Notes: a model not told the origin generated them from the letters alone. DNA of 6,738 nt from Actinomycetes bacterium (GCA_023461275.1 JAEYMI010000008.1:1-6738), one strand, 5' to 3'; shown: positions 1 to 5,679, counted from the first letter of the stretch. Program-made: numbers and translations.

Positions 1-37
1 GGGTTACCATCAGCAGATTGTTGATCTTTTGCTTCAT
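1..37 (-). CDS. Start of a downstream gene, truncated by the window edge
   Basis: An ATG at 37-35 on the minus strand opens a frame reading MKQKINNLLMVT before the window ends. The ATG shares bases with the TGA stop of the vWA gene (ATGA overlap), the usual sign of translational coupling within an operon. Twelve residues are too few to name a family. In TerY-type loci, vWA proteins are accompanied by a PP2C phosphatase and a kinase, but nothing visible here shows that this is one of them. Confidence 0.5.
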   Translation of the reverse strand, partial: MKQKINNLLMVT

Positions 38-741
38 GCTTTCTTGTCCTTTTTGCCGCTTTTCTTCTTTGGCTCATCGAAATAGCTACTGTCGCAGGCC
101 ATGGCGATTCTCGCTTCACGTGCCATCATCGGTGAGGCCATCTCACAGTATGCGGCGTTCGCCTCGAAATATCTTTCACGGCTTCTTCGTTCCTTCTCAA
201 ACATTGCCTTGGTACCTTCATCATCCTGGACGAAGTTCATGGCATTGGTGATGTTGATGGTCATGGCCACGCTGACGGCATCTTGATTTGCTCCGATGTA
301 GGTGAACATCCAGCCTTTCTTTTTCAATTCGTCAATAATCGTGGCAATGGCCTTGCCGCTATATTCCTCGCTGCTGTTCTCCTCGCCGTCGGTAATAATG
401 GTCACCAACACGCTGTCATCGTCAGTCACTGCTTTCCTGATGCTGTTGATGCCGAAACCGATGGCGTCGTACAGGGGAGTGCAGGCTCCGGGGTTATACT
501 CGTCAGGCCGGAGGTCGTTGACTTCCTTGATGGAGACCTTGTCTCTCAGAAGCCGGATGCTCCCGGATTCGAAAGGAACGATGCTTACCAGTTGTTCCTG
601 CTCGGGGAACTTGTCCTGCGCTCTGCGTATTGTCTGCAACGTCTCGTTTAGGCCGTTCAAAGCCTGACGCTCGATACAGCTCATGCTACCACTCTCGTCC
701 AGAATAATCAGGTTGAATACTTTTGTTTTCATACGAATCAT
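34..741 (-). CDS. vWA-domain protein with a complete MIDAS motif
   Basis: This encodes a 235-aa, probably cytoplasmic protein: no signal peptide or membrane segment is visible. It is almost entirely one von Willebrand factor A domain. The metal-ion-dependent adhesion site is complete: D15-E-S17-G-S19 after the first hydrophobic strand, T88 in CTPLYDA, and D118 in ITDGEE. Such domains bind a divalent cation and a protein partner. The C-terminus is charged and lysine-rich (KKKSGKKDKKA), which suggests contact with nucleic acid or an acidic partner. Stand-alone vWA proteins of this size resemble the TerY group, but that assignment rests on general similarity. Translation may start at Met1 (741) or at Met4 (732), which is followed immediately by the first strand. 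The stop overlaps the start of the next gene, so the two are probably co-translated. No convincing TAnnTTTG promoter was found upstream. Confidence 0.88.
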   Translation of the reverse strand: MIRMKTKVFNLIILDESGSMSCIERQALNGLNETLQTIRRAQDKFPEQEQLVSIVPFESGSIRLLRDKVSIKEVNDLRPDEYNPGACTPLYDAIGFGINSIRKAVTDDDSVLVTIITDGEENSSEEYSGKAIATIIDELKKKGWMFTYIGANQDAVSVAMTINITNAMNFVQDDEGTKAMFEKERRSRERYFEANAAYCEMASPMMAREARIAMACDSSYFDEPKKKSGKKDKKA

Positions 742-1011
742 GTTTTACGTTTAACTTGTTTCGATAACAGGTAGCTCAAAAACTGAGGTTGTTACAGCAA
801 TGGTCGGAATTTTTTTGTTCGGTCACGAAAAGCTCCTTCCCCGGCTGTCTCATCCATTATGCGTCTGCGTAAAAATAACACCGTAATATAAAGAGTAGAA
901 TCCGATATTGCAAATAATTGAAGGTTCTTCGTCTGGAACTTTCTCGATTTTGTCAAGAAGAGCATATCCACTATTTCTGAAGACTGCTCGATAGTAATAA
1001 TTTGTATTCTG

Positions 1012-1030
1012 CTATTGCACCGTGCAATAG
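1012..1030. repeat. 19-bp perfect palindrome, 9-1-9, operator-like
   Basis: The arms CTATTGCAC and GTGCAATAG flank a single C. The 9-1-9 form and the TTGCA..TGCAA core resemble, but are not identical to, the TTTGCAAAC-N-GTTTGCAAA operator in front of the fur gene. No TAnnTTTG element lies at a matching distance on either side, so its role is open. It could be an operator for the vWA transcript, a diverged Fur-like site, or part of a 3' structure beyond the fur terminator. Confidence 0.45.
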
Positions 1031-1038
1031 TTTTACGC

Positions 1039-1069
1039 AAAATAAAACCGCCCACATTTCTGTGAGTGG
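1039..1069 (-). terminator. Probable intrinsic terminator of the fur transcript
   Basis: Read on the minus strand, CCACTCACA and TGTGGGCGG can pair around a GAAA tetraloop, with one A/C mismatch and one T-G wobble. TTTTATTTT follows directly. The hairpin begins 21 nt after the stop of the 45-codon ORF, which suits the end of a fur plus small-ORF transcript. Confidence 0.6.
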
Positions 1070-1089
1070 TATCGTGAAATTGACTTCGG

Positions 1090-1227
1090 TTAAAACTCCA
1101 ATTGGAAACCATTACTCTTGAGTCTATCGTAGTTGTCCTTGTCGAAGCGATATTTCAGCGGTGTTCGGGTTCCTTTGCTGGCATGCTCAATAATCAATGT
1201 GGCATTCCTTATCTGAGTTATCTTCAT
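1090..1227 (-). CDS. 45-aa ORF after fur; N-terminus like an MBL-fold hydrolase, probably a remnant
   Basis: This ORF has an ATG 25 nt after the fur stop and ends 21 nt before a probable terminator, so it is likely in the fur transcript. The first 14 residues, MKITQIRNATLIIE, closely resemble the opening strand of UlaG-like metallo-beta-lactamase-fold hydrolases. The expected continuation (a second strand followed by the DPxL segment and then the HxHxDH metal motif) is absent. The ORF instead runs into an unrelated charged tail (TPLKYRFDKDNYDRLKSNG) and stops. A full family member would be roughly 200 aa or more, so this is best read as a 5' remnant joined to other sequence by an internal deletion. 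A genuine short protein is possible. The family link comes from recalled motif similarity only. Confidence 0.45.
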   Translation of the reverse strand: MKITQIRNATLIIEHASKGTRTPLKYRFDKDNYDRLKSNGFQLEF

Positions 1228-1252
1228 ACTGGTCTGAGACTTTTTCAGATTG

Positions 1253-1672
1253 CTACTTACTGCATTTTGGGCAGATGCCTTTTATCATATAATTTATGGC
1301 ATGAGGTGAAAATCCCTCAGGTATGTTTACCAAAGGCACACTCACGTTCTCGAAGCAATACGTTTCCTTGCATCTCTCGCAATAGAAGTGAACGTGCTGG
1401 TCGGCTATGGTATGATGTGTGCCGCTATGACACAGTTCATACTTTAGCGAGCGGCTTCCGTCCTCAATCACATGAATGATGTCTTTTTCTGAAAAAAGTT
1501 CAAGAACTCTGAATATGCTTGCCTTGTCCATCGAAAAGCCCAGCGATATTTCCAAGTCAGCAAGACTGACAGGATGCGAGGCTTTTATCAGCTCTCTCAT
1601 CACAAGGATGCGGTTGGAGGTCGGTTTAACCTCCTTTCGGGTCAAAATATCTTCTACATCATTGTCACTCAT
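1253..1672 (-). CDS. Fur-family metal-responsive transcriptional regulator
   Basis: This encodes a 139-aa DNA-binding protein of the Fur/Zur/PerR family. The N-terminal winged helix spans about residues 10-80, and SMDKASIFRVLELF occupies the place of the recognition helix (canonical TVYRVL). The C-terminal metal-binding and dimer half carries H93-x-H95-x-x-C98-x-x-C101 and a second CxxC at C134/C137. The two CxxC pairs form the structural zinc site typical of the family, and H93/H95 are candidate sensory-site ligands. A longer frame reaches 1732, but that start would lie upstream of the -7 element (1688-1695) and operator (1705-1725), so I chose the ATG at 1672 (MSDNDVEDIL). The gene lies beside metal-efflux genes whose promoters carry the same operator, so it probably controls them and itself. 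The sequence does not say which metal is sensed; zinc is the best guess from the neighbours. Confidence 0.92.
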   Translation of the reverse strand: MSDNDVEDILTRKEVKPTSNRILVMRELIKASHPVSLADLEISLGFSMDKASIFRVLELFSEKDIIHVIEDGSRSLKYELCHSGTHHTIADQHVHFYCERCKETYCFENVSVPLVNIPEGFSPHAINYMIKGICPKCSK

Positions 1673-1687
1673 ACTCTTATTTTTGTG

Positions 1688-1695
1688 CAAAGTTA
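1688..1695 (-). promoter_or_regulatory. -7 promoter element of fur
   Basis: TAACTTTG on the minus strand matches the Bacteroidota -7 consensus TAnnTTTG exactly. Transcription would start near 1681, giving a leader of only about 10 nt before the ATG at 1672. No TTTG lies at the standard 19-21 nt spacing; the palindromic operator occupies that place. Confidence 0.65.
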
Positions 1696-1704
1696 CGAAA
1701 TGTA

Positions 1705-1725
1705 TTTTGCAAACGGTTTGCAAAA
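1705..1725. promoter_or_regulatory. 21-bp perfect palindromic operator at the fur promoter
   Basis: TTTTGCAAAC and GTTTGCAAAA form perfect 10-bp arms around one G (1715). The site overlaps the region where a -33 element would lie, and its centre is 19 nt from the -7 element. Fur-family dimers bind palindromes of this size, and the same motif recurs at the divergent efflux promoters, so this is very probably the autoregulatory site of the adjacent Fur-like protein. Confidence 0.75.
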
Positions 1726-1771
1726 ACAACATTGTAAATTTGCAGGTTGAAACAAGTGGGCAAACTATTTG

Positions 1772-1915
1772 TTAGATACTAAAAGAACAATTACGAAAAA
1801 TCCGAAATATCTTCGCAATCAGGCTTCGGTGAGAATGATGTCGCTTGCCGAAGAACTTGTTGCGGCCACATTCTGAGCAAACGCCATTATACAATACAGC
1901 AAATGTCCGATTTCT
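1772..1915 (-). other. Short Cys/His-rich open frame without ATG, possible gene fragment
   Basis: A 47-codon stop-to-stop frame on the minus strand contains the segment NGVCSECGRNKFFGKRHHSH, with a CxxC pair followed by HHxH, and then a basic hydrophobic tail. It has no ATG; a TTG eight codons in is the only plausible start. Its 5' part overlaps the hairpin at 1900-1935. The residue pattern resembles a zinc ribbon, but the family is not recognised. It may be a decayed gene end, an unannotated small protein or chance. It lies between the permease stop and the fur promoter. Confidence 0.2.
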
Positions 1916-1935
1916 TTAACCGAATCGGACATTTG
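1900..1935 (-). terminator. 13-bp hairpin downstream of the permease gene
   Basis: CAAATGTCCGATT and AATCGGACATTTG form a perfect 13-bp stem with a 10-nt loop. It starts 29 nt after the permease stop. No long T-run follows on the minus strand, so it may act as an mRNA 3'-end stabiliser or a weak terminator rather than a textbook intrinsic one. Confidence 0.5.
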
Positions 1936-1964
1936 AATTGTACGAAGTCTGAGGTGTCAGAGAT

Positions 1965-3188
1965 TTATCCCAGAGAGAAACCGAGTTCCTCTATTACCTC
2001 ACGAATTGCAGCAGGGTCTGCATTGCCTTGTATTTTGGTCTCTCCTGAAGCAAGATCCACTGTTACGGATACTACACCGGGGAGTTTTGATAGATTTTTT
2101 TCGACCATAGCCTTACAATGGCCGCATGTCATACCTTTAACGATAATTACAGTCTGTTCTTTTTCCATTTTATCTGATTTATTTGGAGTGTATCTTTTGA
2201 TTAAAGCATTTATGAACAATATTATGAGCAATACCGAGCATATTCCCGGGAACAGTCCTACATTCAAATGACAATGCGATTCACCCGCAATCAATGGCAT
2301 TGTGAACCAGTTGCGTGGCATGAAATAGTCTATGCACATACCTATAGCAATTGATCCGATTATAATAGTACCGAGATAGATGGCTGCCGCTCTTTTCCCA
2401 AGAGATTTTCCCACGATTATGATTGAGGCGAAATTTGCAGCCGGACCTGCCATGAGAAGAACAAAAGCAGCTCCGGGGCTGAGTCCTTTGAGCATAAGCG
2501 AGAGGGCAATCGGTATGGAGCCGGTGGAGCATACATACATCGGGACTGCCACAATCACAACTGCAATCATTGACAACAATGGATACCCTGCAAAAAATGT
2601 GAAAAACCCGTCGGGTATGAATACCGTTATAGCGGCAGCGATGACAAGACCTATTATCAGCCACTTGCCTATGTTTTGAATCATATCCACGAATCCATAA
2701 CGCAGGGCAGCGCGGATTTTACTGCCGAAACTGCCCGAAGCGGGTGCGTCTATTGTATCCACTTCCATATTGGAATCTATGACACATGTCTTGTCTTTTC
2801 TGTTTACCAACATTCCACCGATGAACGCAGTGACAAGTGCAGCAACGGGTCTGATAATGGCAAACGCCGGACCTAATAGAGAGTAGGTTGCGGCAATAGA
2901 GTCAATACCGGTTTGCGGAGTGGCAATAAGGAACGATGTCGCGGCACCGCGTGATGCACCATTGCGGCGCAAAGATACCGCTGTAGGTAGGACACCACAG
3001 GAACATAACGGTAACGGTACTCCTATCAAAGCCGCTTTAAGCACCGACCATACGCCTGGACGCGAAAGATGGTTACGGTAAAACTTTCCCGGCACAAAAG
3101 CATAAAGCACTCCTGCTACAAGAAATCCGAAAAGCAGATATGGTGCCATCTCTGCCAACATGTTAATTAAAGAATATACGAATTTCAT
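1965..3188 (-). CDS. ArsP/SO_0444-type metal efflux permease with C-terminal HMA domain
   Basis: This encodes a 407-aa inner-membrane permease of the COG0701 (DUF318/ArsP-like) superfamily, closest in layout to SO_0444-type Cu/Zn efflux transporters. The first hydrophobic block, about residues 5-127, includes the loop VPLPLCSCGVLP with C62/C64, likely substrate-contacting cysteines. A soluble linker of about 40 residues follows. The second block, about 163-330, includes VPMYVCSTGSIP (C220), the internal counterpart of the first motif. A His/Cys cluster, SHCH, lies at 304-307. Residues 345-407 form a heavy-metal-associated domain with GMTCGHC (C355/C358), which probably delivers or senses metal in the cytoplasm. 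The ATG overlaps the stop of the broken small ORF upstream (ATGA). Transcription should come from the -7 element at 3340-3347 under the divergent operator. The GMTC motif is more typical of Cu(I) binding; the operon context suggests zinc or cadmium. Confidence 0.9.
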   Translation of the reverse strand: MKFVYSLINMLAEMAPYLLFGFLVAGVLYAFVPGKFYRNHLSRPGVWSVLKAALIGVPLPLCSCGVLPTAVSLRRNGASRGAATSFLIATPQTGIDSIAATYSLLGPAFAIIRPVAALVTAFIGGMLVNRKDKTCVIDSNMEVDTIDAPASGSFGSKIRAALRYGFVDMIQNIGKWLIIGLVIAAAITVFIPDGFFTFFAGYPLLSMIAVVIVAVPMYVCSTGSIPIALSLMLKGLSPGAAFVLLMAGPAANFASIIIVGKSLGKRAAAIYLGTIIIGSIAIGMCIDYFMPRNWFTMPLIAGESHCHLNVGLFPGICSVLLIILFINALIKRYTPNKSDKMEKEQTVIIVKGMTCGHCKAMVEKNLSKLPGVVSVTVDLASGETKIQGNADPAAIREVIEELGFSLG

Positions 3189-3321
3189 ATAGATTGTTTA
3201 TTACGTGATAATGTAAGATATAAAACAATTATTGTGAATGTCAGAGCCTCGGATACTGTCGGAGCAAGGCATACCACCCTGTAATCACAATAATCTTATA
3301 TCCTTCTTTATTGTTTCTCAT
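3185..3321 (-). pseudogene. Small single-helix membrane protein gene, apparently frameshifted
   Basis: An ATG at 3321 opens MRNNKEGYKIIVITG and then runs into WYALLRQYPRL and a stop at 3241. In the adjacent frame from 3277 the text becomes VVCLAPTVSEALTFTIIVLY, a plausible transmembrane helix, then LTLSRNKQSI, and stops at a TGA that overlaps the permease ATG. Joined at the GGG run (3279-3277), the two halves give a coherent 45-aa protein with a charged N-terminus, one membrane segment and a basic tail. One extra G would restore the frame. The ATGA overlap argues that the second frame is a true gene end coupled to the permease. The function is unknown; an accessory subunit of the permease is an inference. 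The break may be a mutation, a sequencing error or, less likely, recoding. Confidence 0.5.
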
Positions 3322-3339
3322 TTACTTTATTTTTTGGTG

Positions 3340-3347
3340 CAAATTTA
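3340..3347 (-). promoter_or_regulatory. -7 promoter element of the permease operon
   Basis: TAAATTTG on the minus strand matches TAnnTTTG. Transcription would start near 3333, about a dozen nt before the ATG of the small ORF at 3321 and about 145 nt before the permease ATG. The operator at 3358-3376 lies directly upstream. Confidence 0.6.
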
Positions 3348-3357
3348 AGCAATTAAA

Positions 3358-3376
3358 GGTGCAACCTGTTTGCAAA
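3358..3376. promoter_or_regulatory. Fur-type operator for the permease promoter
   Basis: On the minus strand this reads TTTGCAAAC-A-GGTTGCACC, an imperfect version of the fur-promoter palindrome. Its centre (3367) is 19 nt from the -7 element, exactly as at the fur promoter. It forms the left half of the larger inverted repeat. Confidence 0.6.
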
Positions 3377-3408
3377 GTTGCATATTTGAACTTTGCAAAC
3401 AGGTTGCA
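3360..3408. repeat. 20-bp inverted repeat in the divergent promoter region
   Basis: Perfect 20-bp arms at 3360-3379 and 3389-3408 flank a 9-nt spacer. Each arm carries most of one operator, so the repeat is best read as two back-to-back operators facing opposite promoters rather than as a terminator. Confidence 0.8.
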
Positions 3409-3410
3409 TC
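3392..3410. promoter_or_regulatory. Fur-type operator for the HMA/ATPase promoter
   Basis: TTTGCAAAC-A-GGTTGCATC on the plus strand, centred at 3401, lies 19 nt before the putative -7 element. It is the mirror copy of the permease operator. Confidence 0.6.
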
Positions 3411-3420
3411 AAGAACCTTG

Positions 3421-3428
3421 CAACTTTG
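3421..3428 (+). promoter_or_regulatory. -7 promoter element of the HMA/ATPase operon
   Basis: CAACTTTG differs from TAnnTTTG only at the first base. It is supported by position: its distance to the operator equals that of the other two promoters. An A-rich leader of about 30 nt leads to the ATG at 3466. Confidence 0.5.
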
Positions 3429-3465
3429 CAGCATAAAATCAAACAAATTAAAAATAGAAAAGACC

Positions 3466-3681
3466 ATGAGCAAGACTTTTAAGATTGAGGTGGATTGCGC
3501 CAACTGCGCCAACCTCGTGGAAGATGCAGCAAAGAAAGTAACCGGAGTTAAAGAACTTTCAATATCCTTCATGGCTCAGAAAATGAAGGTCTCCTTTGAT
3601 GAGGGGGCAGATCAGGAGTCGGTAATGGCTGAAGTCCTGAAGGTTGCCCAAAAGGTGGAACCCGACTTCGAGATACTCTAA
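3466..3681 (+). CDS. 71-aa stand-alone heavy-metal-associated (HMA) protein
   Basis: This is a cytoplasmic ferredoxin-like metal-binding domain standing alone, with the pattern beta-alpha-beta-beta-alpha. The metal loop is VDCANCA, with C11 and C14. An Asp before the first Cys matches the GMDCAAC loop of ZntA-type Zn/Cd/Pb ATPases rather than the GMTCxxC loop of copper chaperones, so zinc or cadmium is the more likely ligand. The frame continues upstream to 3370, but that would run through the operator and promoter. The ATG at 3466 starts exactly at the domain (MSKTFKIEV) after an A-rich leader, so I chose it. The gene lies 71 nt before an ATPase that lacks any N-terminal HMA domain, so it probably acts as a detached metal-binding domain or metallochaperone for that pump. 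Confidence 0.88.
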   Translation: MSKTFKIEVDCANCANLVEDAAKKVTGVKELSISFMAQKMKVSFDEGADQESVMAEVLKVAQKVEPDFEIL

Positions 3682-3696
3682 TCTGATGTAGAATCC

Positions 3697-3731
3697 AGTG
3701 ACAGTCTAGCCTATTAGTTCAGGCTGTCACT
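3697..3731 (+). terminator. Intercistronic hairpin between the HMA and ATPase genes
   Basis: AGTGACAG pairs with CTGTCACT (8 bp); an alternative fold also pairs AGCCT with AGGCT. TTTGTAATT follows. It lies in the 71-nt gap inside the operon and could be a partial terminator or a processing and stability element that raises the small HMA protein relative to the pump. Confidence 0.4.
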
Positions 3732-3752
3732 TTGTAATTAAGCCATAAAGAT

Positions 3753-5663
3753 ATGAACAGGAAACAATGCAATATGCTGACACGGATTATCATAGCACTG
3801 GTGATGACCGTCGGCTTGTTATTCATCGATGTTACGGGGTGGCTGAAATTTGCCCTGTACCTTGCCGTTTATCTTATAATCGGCTACGATATATTGAAAA
3901 AGGCATGGCTCGGAATAATCCACGGCAGGGTGTTCGATGAGAATTTCCTTATGGCTGTGGCTACGATCGGAGCTTTTTCGCTTGCCCTGTATGAGAAGAG
4001 CGGTGACTATCTTGAAGCGATAGCCGTGATGCTCTTCTATCAGATAGGCGAGTTCTTCCAGAGCTATGCGGTGGGAAAAAGCCGCCGCAATATAGCCGCT
4101 CTGATGGACATCCGTCCCGATTATGCCAACATTGAGGAAGATGGTAAAATTGTCAAGGTCGATCCTGACGATGTGGAGGTCGGTCAGACAATCATTGTGC
4201 GGCCGGGAGAACGTGTGCCTATCGACGGCGTGATTGTTTCGGGCGATTCCTCGCTCAACACCTCGGCATTGACAGGCGAATCGCTTCCGCGCGAAGTTTG
4301 CAAAGGCGACGAGGTGATCAGCGGAAGCATCAATCTGTCAGGACTGCTGAAAATCCGGACAACAAAAGAGTTCGGCGACTCAACGGTGTCAAAGATTCTG
4401 GAGTTGGTGGAGGATTCGGCTTCGAGAAAGTCAAAATCGGAGAATTTTATTGCGAAGTTTGCAAGAATTTACACTCCGGCAGTATGTTATGGCGCTCTGG
4501 CTCTCGCCCTGCTGCCACCGCTTTTACTTATTCTTTTTAATGGTTCTCCGTTGAGCTTCGCCACGTTTGAGACTTGGGTTTACCGTGCACTCGTATTCCT
4601 TGTGATCAGTTGTCCGTGTGCGCTGGTAGTCAGCATACCATTGTCGTTCTTCGCAGGAATAGGAGGCGCGAGTCGCGAGGGTGTGCTTGTCAAGGGAGCC
4701 AACATATTGGAAACATTGTCGAAGGTCAAGACCGTTGTGTTTGACAAGACCGGTACGCTTACGCAGGGCGTGTTTGAGGTAAATGCCTGCCATGACCATA
4801 ACGACAATGACATCGAGGGGCAGAAAGCCCATATGCTGGAATATGCCGCCATTGCGGAATCGTCATCTTCCCATCCTATTGCCAAATCATTGCAACGGGC
4901 TTACGGACATACCATTGACCGCAACCGAATGACGGAAGTCAAGGAGATAAGCGGTCAGGGGATAATCGCGACTATTGACGGCAAACAGATAGCTGCCGGC
5001 AATGAGAAACTTATGACGGAGTTAGGTCTAAAGCCATGTCATTGCAAGACAGCCGGAACCATAGTTCACATAGCTATTGACAGCATCTATGCCGGGCATA
5101 TTGTCTTAGGCGATGTCGTGAAGCCTACGTCGAAGGAAGCGATTGCCGACCTCCGTAAGTCCGGAGTCAATCAGACCGTGATGCTCACAGGCGATGCCAA
5201 ACCTGTGGCGGAGCAGATTGCATCCAGCCTTGGCATCGACAAGGTTTATAGTGAACTTCTTCCGGCCGACAAGGTAACGCAGCTTGAGCTGATACTCAAA
5301 TCCTCAAAAGAGAATGATAAAGTAGCATTTGTCGGCGACGGCATCAACGATGCGCCGGTACTCTCGCGTGCCGACCTCGGCATTGCTATGGGCGCGATGG
5401 GAAGCGATGCGGCGATAGAGGCTGCCGATGTGGTGCTCATGGACGATGATCCGATGAAAATCGGCAAGGCAATACGCATCTCGCGCAAATGCTTGAAAAT
5501 CGTCTGGGAAAACATTATAATGGCATTGGGCATAAAAGGCGTGTGCCTGATACTCGGCATCTTCGGCATAGTGAACATGTGGCTCGCCATTTTCGCCGAT
5601 GTAGGTGTGATGATTATCGCAGTTCTGAACGCAATCCGAGCCATGTACGTAAGGAAAATATAG
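3753..5663 (+). CDS. zntA: Zn/Cd-type P1B-ATPase lacking the N-terminal metal-binding domain
   Basis: This encodes a 636-aa inner-membrane ATPase that exports divalent soft metals. The domains appear in order. Membrane segments lie within residues 10-105. The actuator domain has T174-G-E-S177. The CPC metal site is at C287/C289. The phosphorylation motif is D331-KTGT. The nucleotide-domain HP motif is at H374/P375 in SSSHPIA, followed by TGD (479-481) and GDGINDAP from 528. K595 and D616 (FADVG) in the last two helices are 21 residues apart, the same spacing as K693 and D714 of ZntA, which marks the P1B-2 (Zn2+/Cd2+/Pb2+) class. ZntA and CadA proteins normally begin with an HMA domain. Here residue 10 already enters the first membrane helix, and the HMA unit is a separate gene upstream. 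Unusual cytoplasmic Cys/His groups are CHDH (346-349) and CHC (429-431). Zinc and cadmium cannot be told apart from sequence. Confidence 0.94.
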   Translation: MNRKQCNMLTRIIIALVMTVGLLFIDVTGWLKFALYLAVYLIIGYDILKKAWLGIIHGRVFDENFLMAVATIGAFSLALYEKSGDYLEAIAVMLFYQIGEFFQSYAVGKSRRNIAALMDIRPDYANIEEDGKIVKVDPDDVEVGQTIIVRPGERVPIDGVIVSGDSSLNTSALTGESLPREVCKGDEVISGSINLSGLLKIRTTKEFGDSTVSKILELVEDSASRKSKSENFIAKFARIYTPAVCYGALALALLPPLLLILFNGSPLSFATFETWVYRALVFLVISCPCALVVSIPLSFFAGIGGASREGVLVKGANILETLSKVKTVVFDKTGTLTQGVFEVNACHDHNDNDIEGQKAHMLEYAAIAESSSSHPIAKSLQRAYGHTIDRNRMTEVKEISGQGIIATIDGKQIAAGNEKLMTELGLKPCHCKTAGTIVHIAIDSIYAGHIVLGDVVKPTSKEAIADLRKSGVNQTVMLTGDAKPVAEQIASSLGIDKVYSELLPADKVTQLELILKSSKENDKVAFVGDGINDAPVLSRADLGIAMGAMGSDAAIEAADVVLMDDDPMKIGKAIRISRKCLKIVWENIIMALGIKGVCLILGIFGIVNMWLAIFADVGVMIIAVLNAIRAMYVRKI

Positions 5664-5679
5664 TTACGACAAATAAATA

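Larger units (their letters stand above)
742..1089. other. Gene-free stretch between the fur operon and the vWA gene
   Basis: I see no convincing gene here on either strand. A 106-codon minus-strand frame (792-1112) exists, but its composition is not protein-like, it overlaps the terminator and palindrome described separately, and it has no family signature. The stretch holds the probable terminator of the fur transcript (1039-1069) and a 19-bp palindrome (1012-1030). It must also hold the vWA promoter unless that gene has a distant one. Confidence 0.5.

Noticed and set aside
792..1112. 106-codon minus-strand frame with an ATG
   Set aside because: Residue composition is not protein-like. It crosses the fur terminator, the 19-bp palindrome and the end of the small ORF after fur, and no family is recognisable.
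1102..1479. 125-codon plus-strand frame
   Set aside because: It is antisense to the well-supported Fur gene and shows no domain of its own.
2281..2664. 127-codon minus-strand frame inside the permease gene
   Set aside because: It lies on the same strand as the permease in another frame, so it is a by-product of that coding sequence.
3274..3282. Programmed -1 frameshift in the small ORF upstream of the permease
   Set aside because: The sequence A-CAG-GGT gives poor re-pairing and is not a standard X-XXY-YYZ slippery site. A one-base loss in the G run is simpler.
3345..3572. 75-codon minus-strand frame over the divergent promoter
   Set aside because: It runs through the operators and is antisense to the HMA gene.
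4524..5644. Long minus-strand frames opposite the ATPase gene (4524-4832, 4580-4885, 5246-5644)
   Set aside because: They are shadows of a strongly conserved ATPase that carries all catalytic motifs; none has a family signature or promoter.
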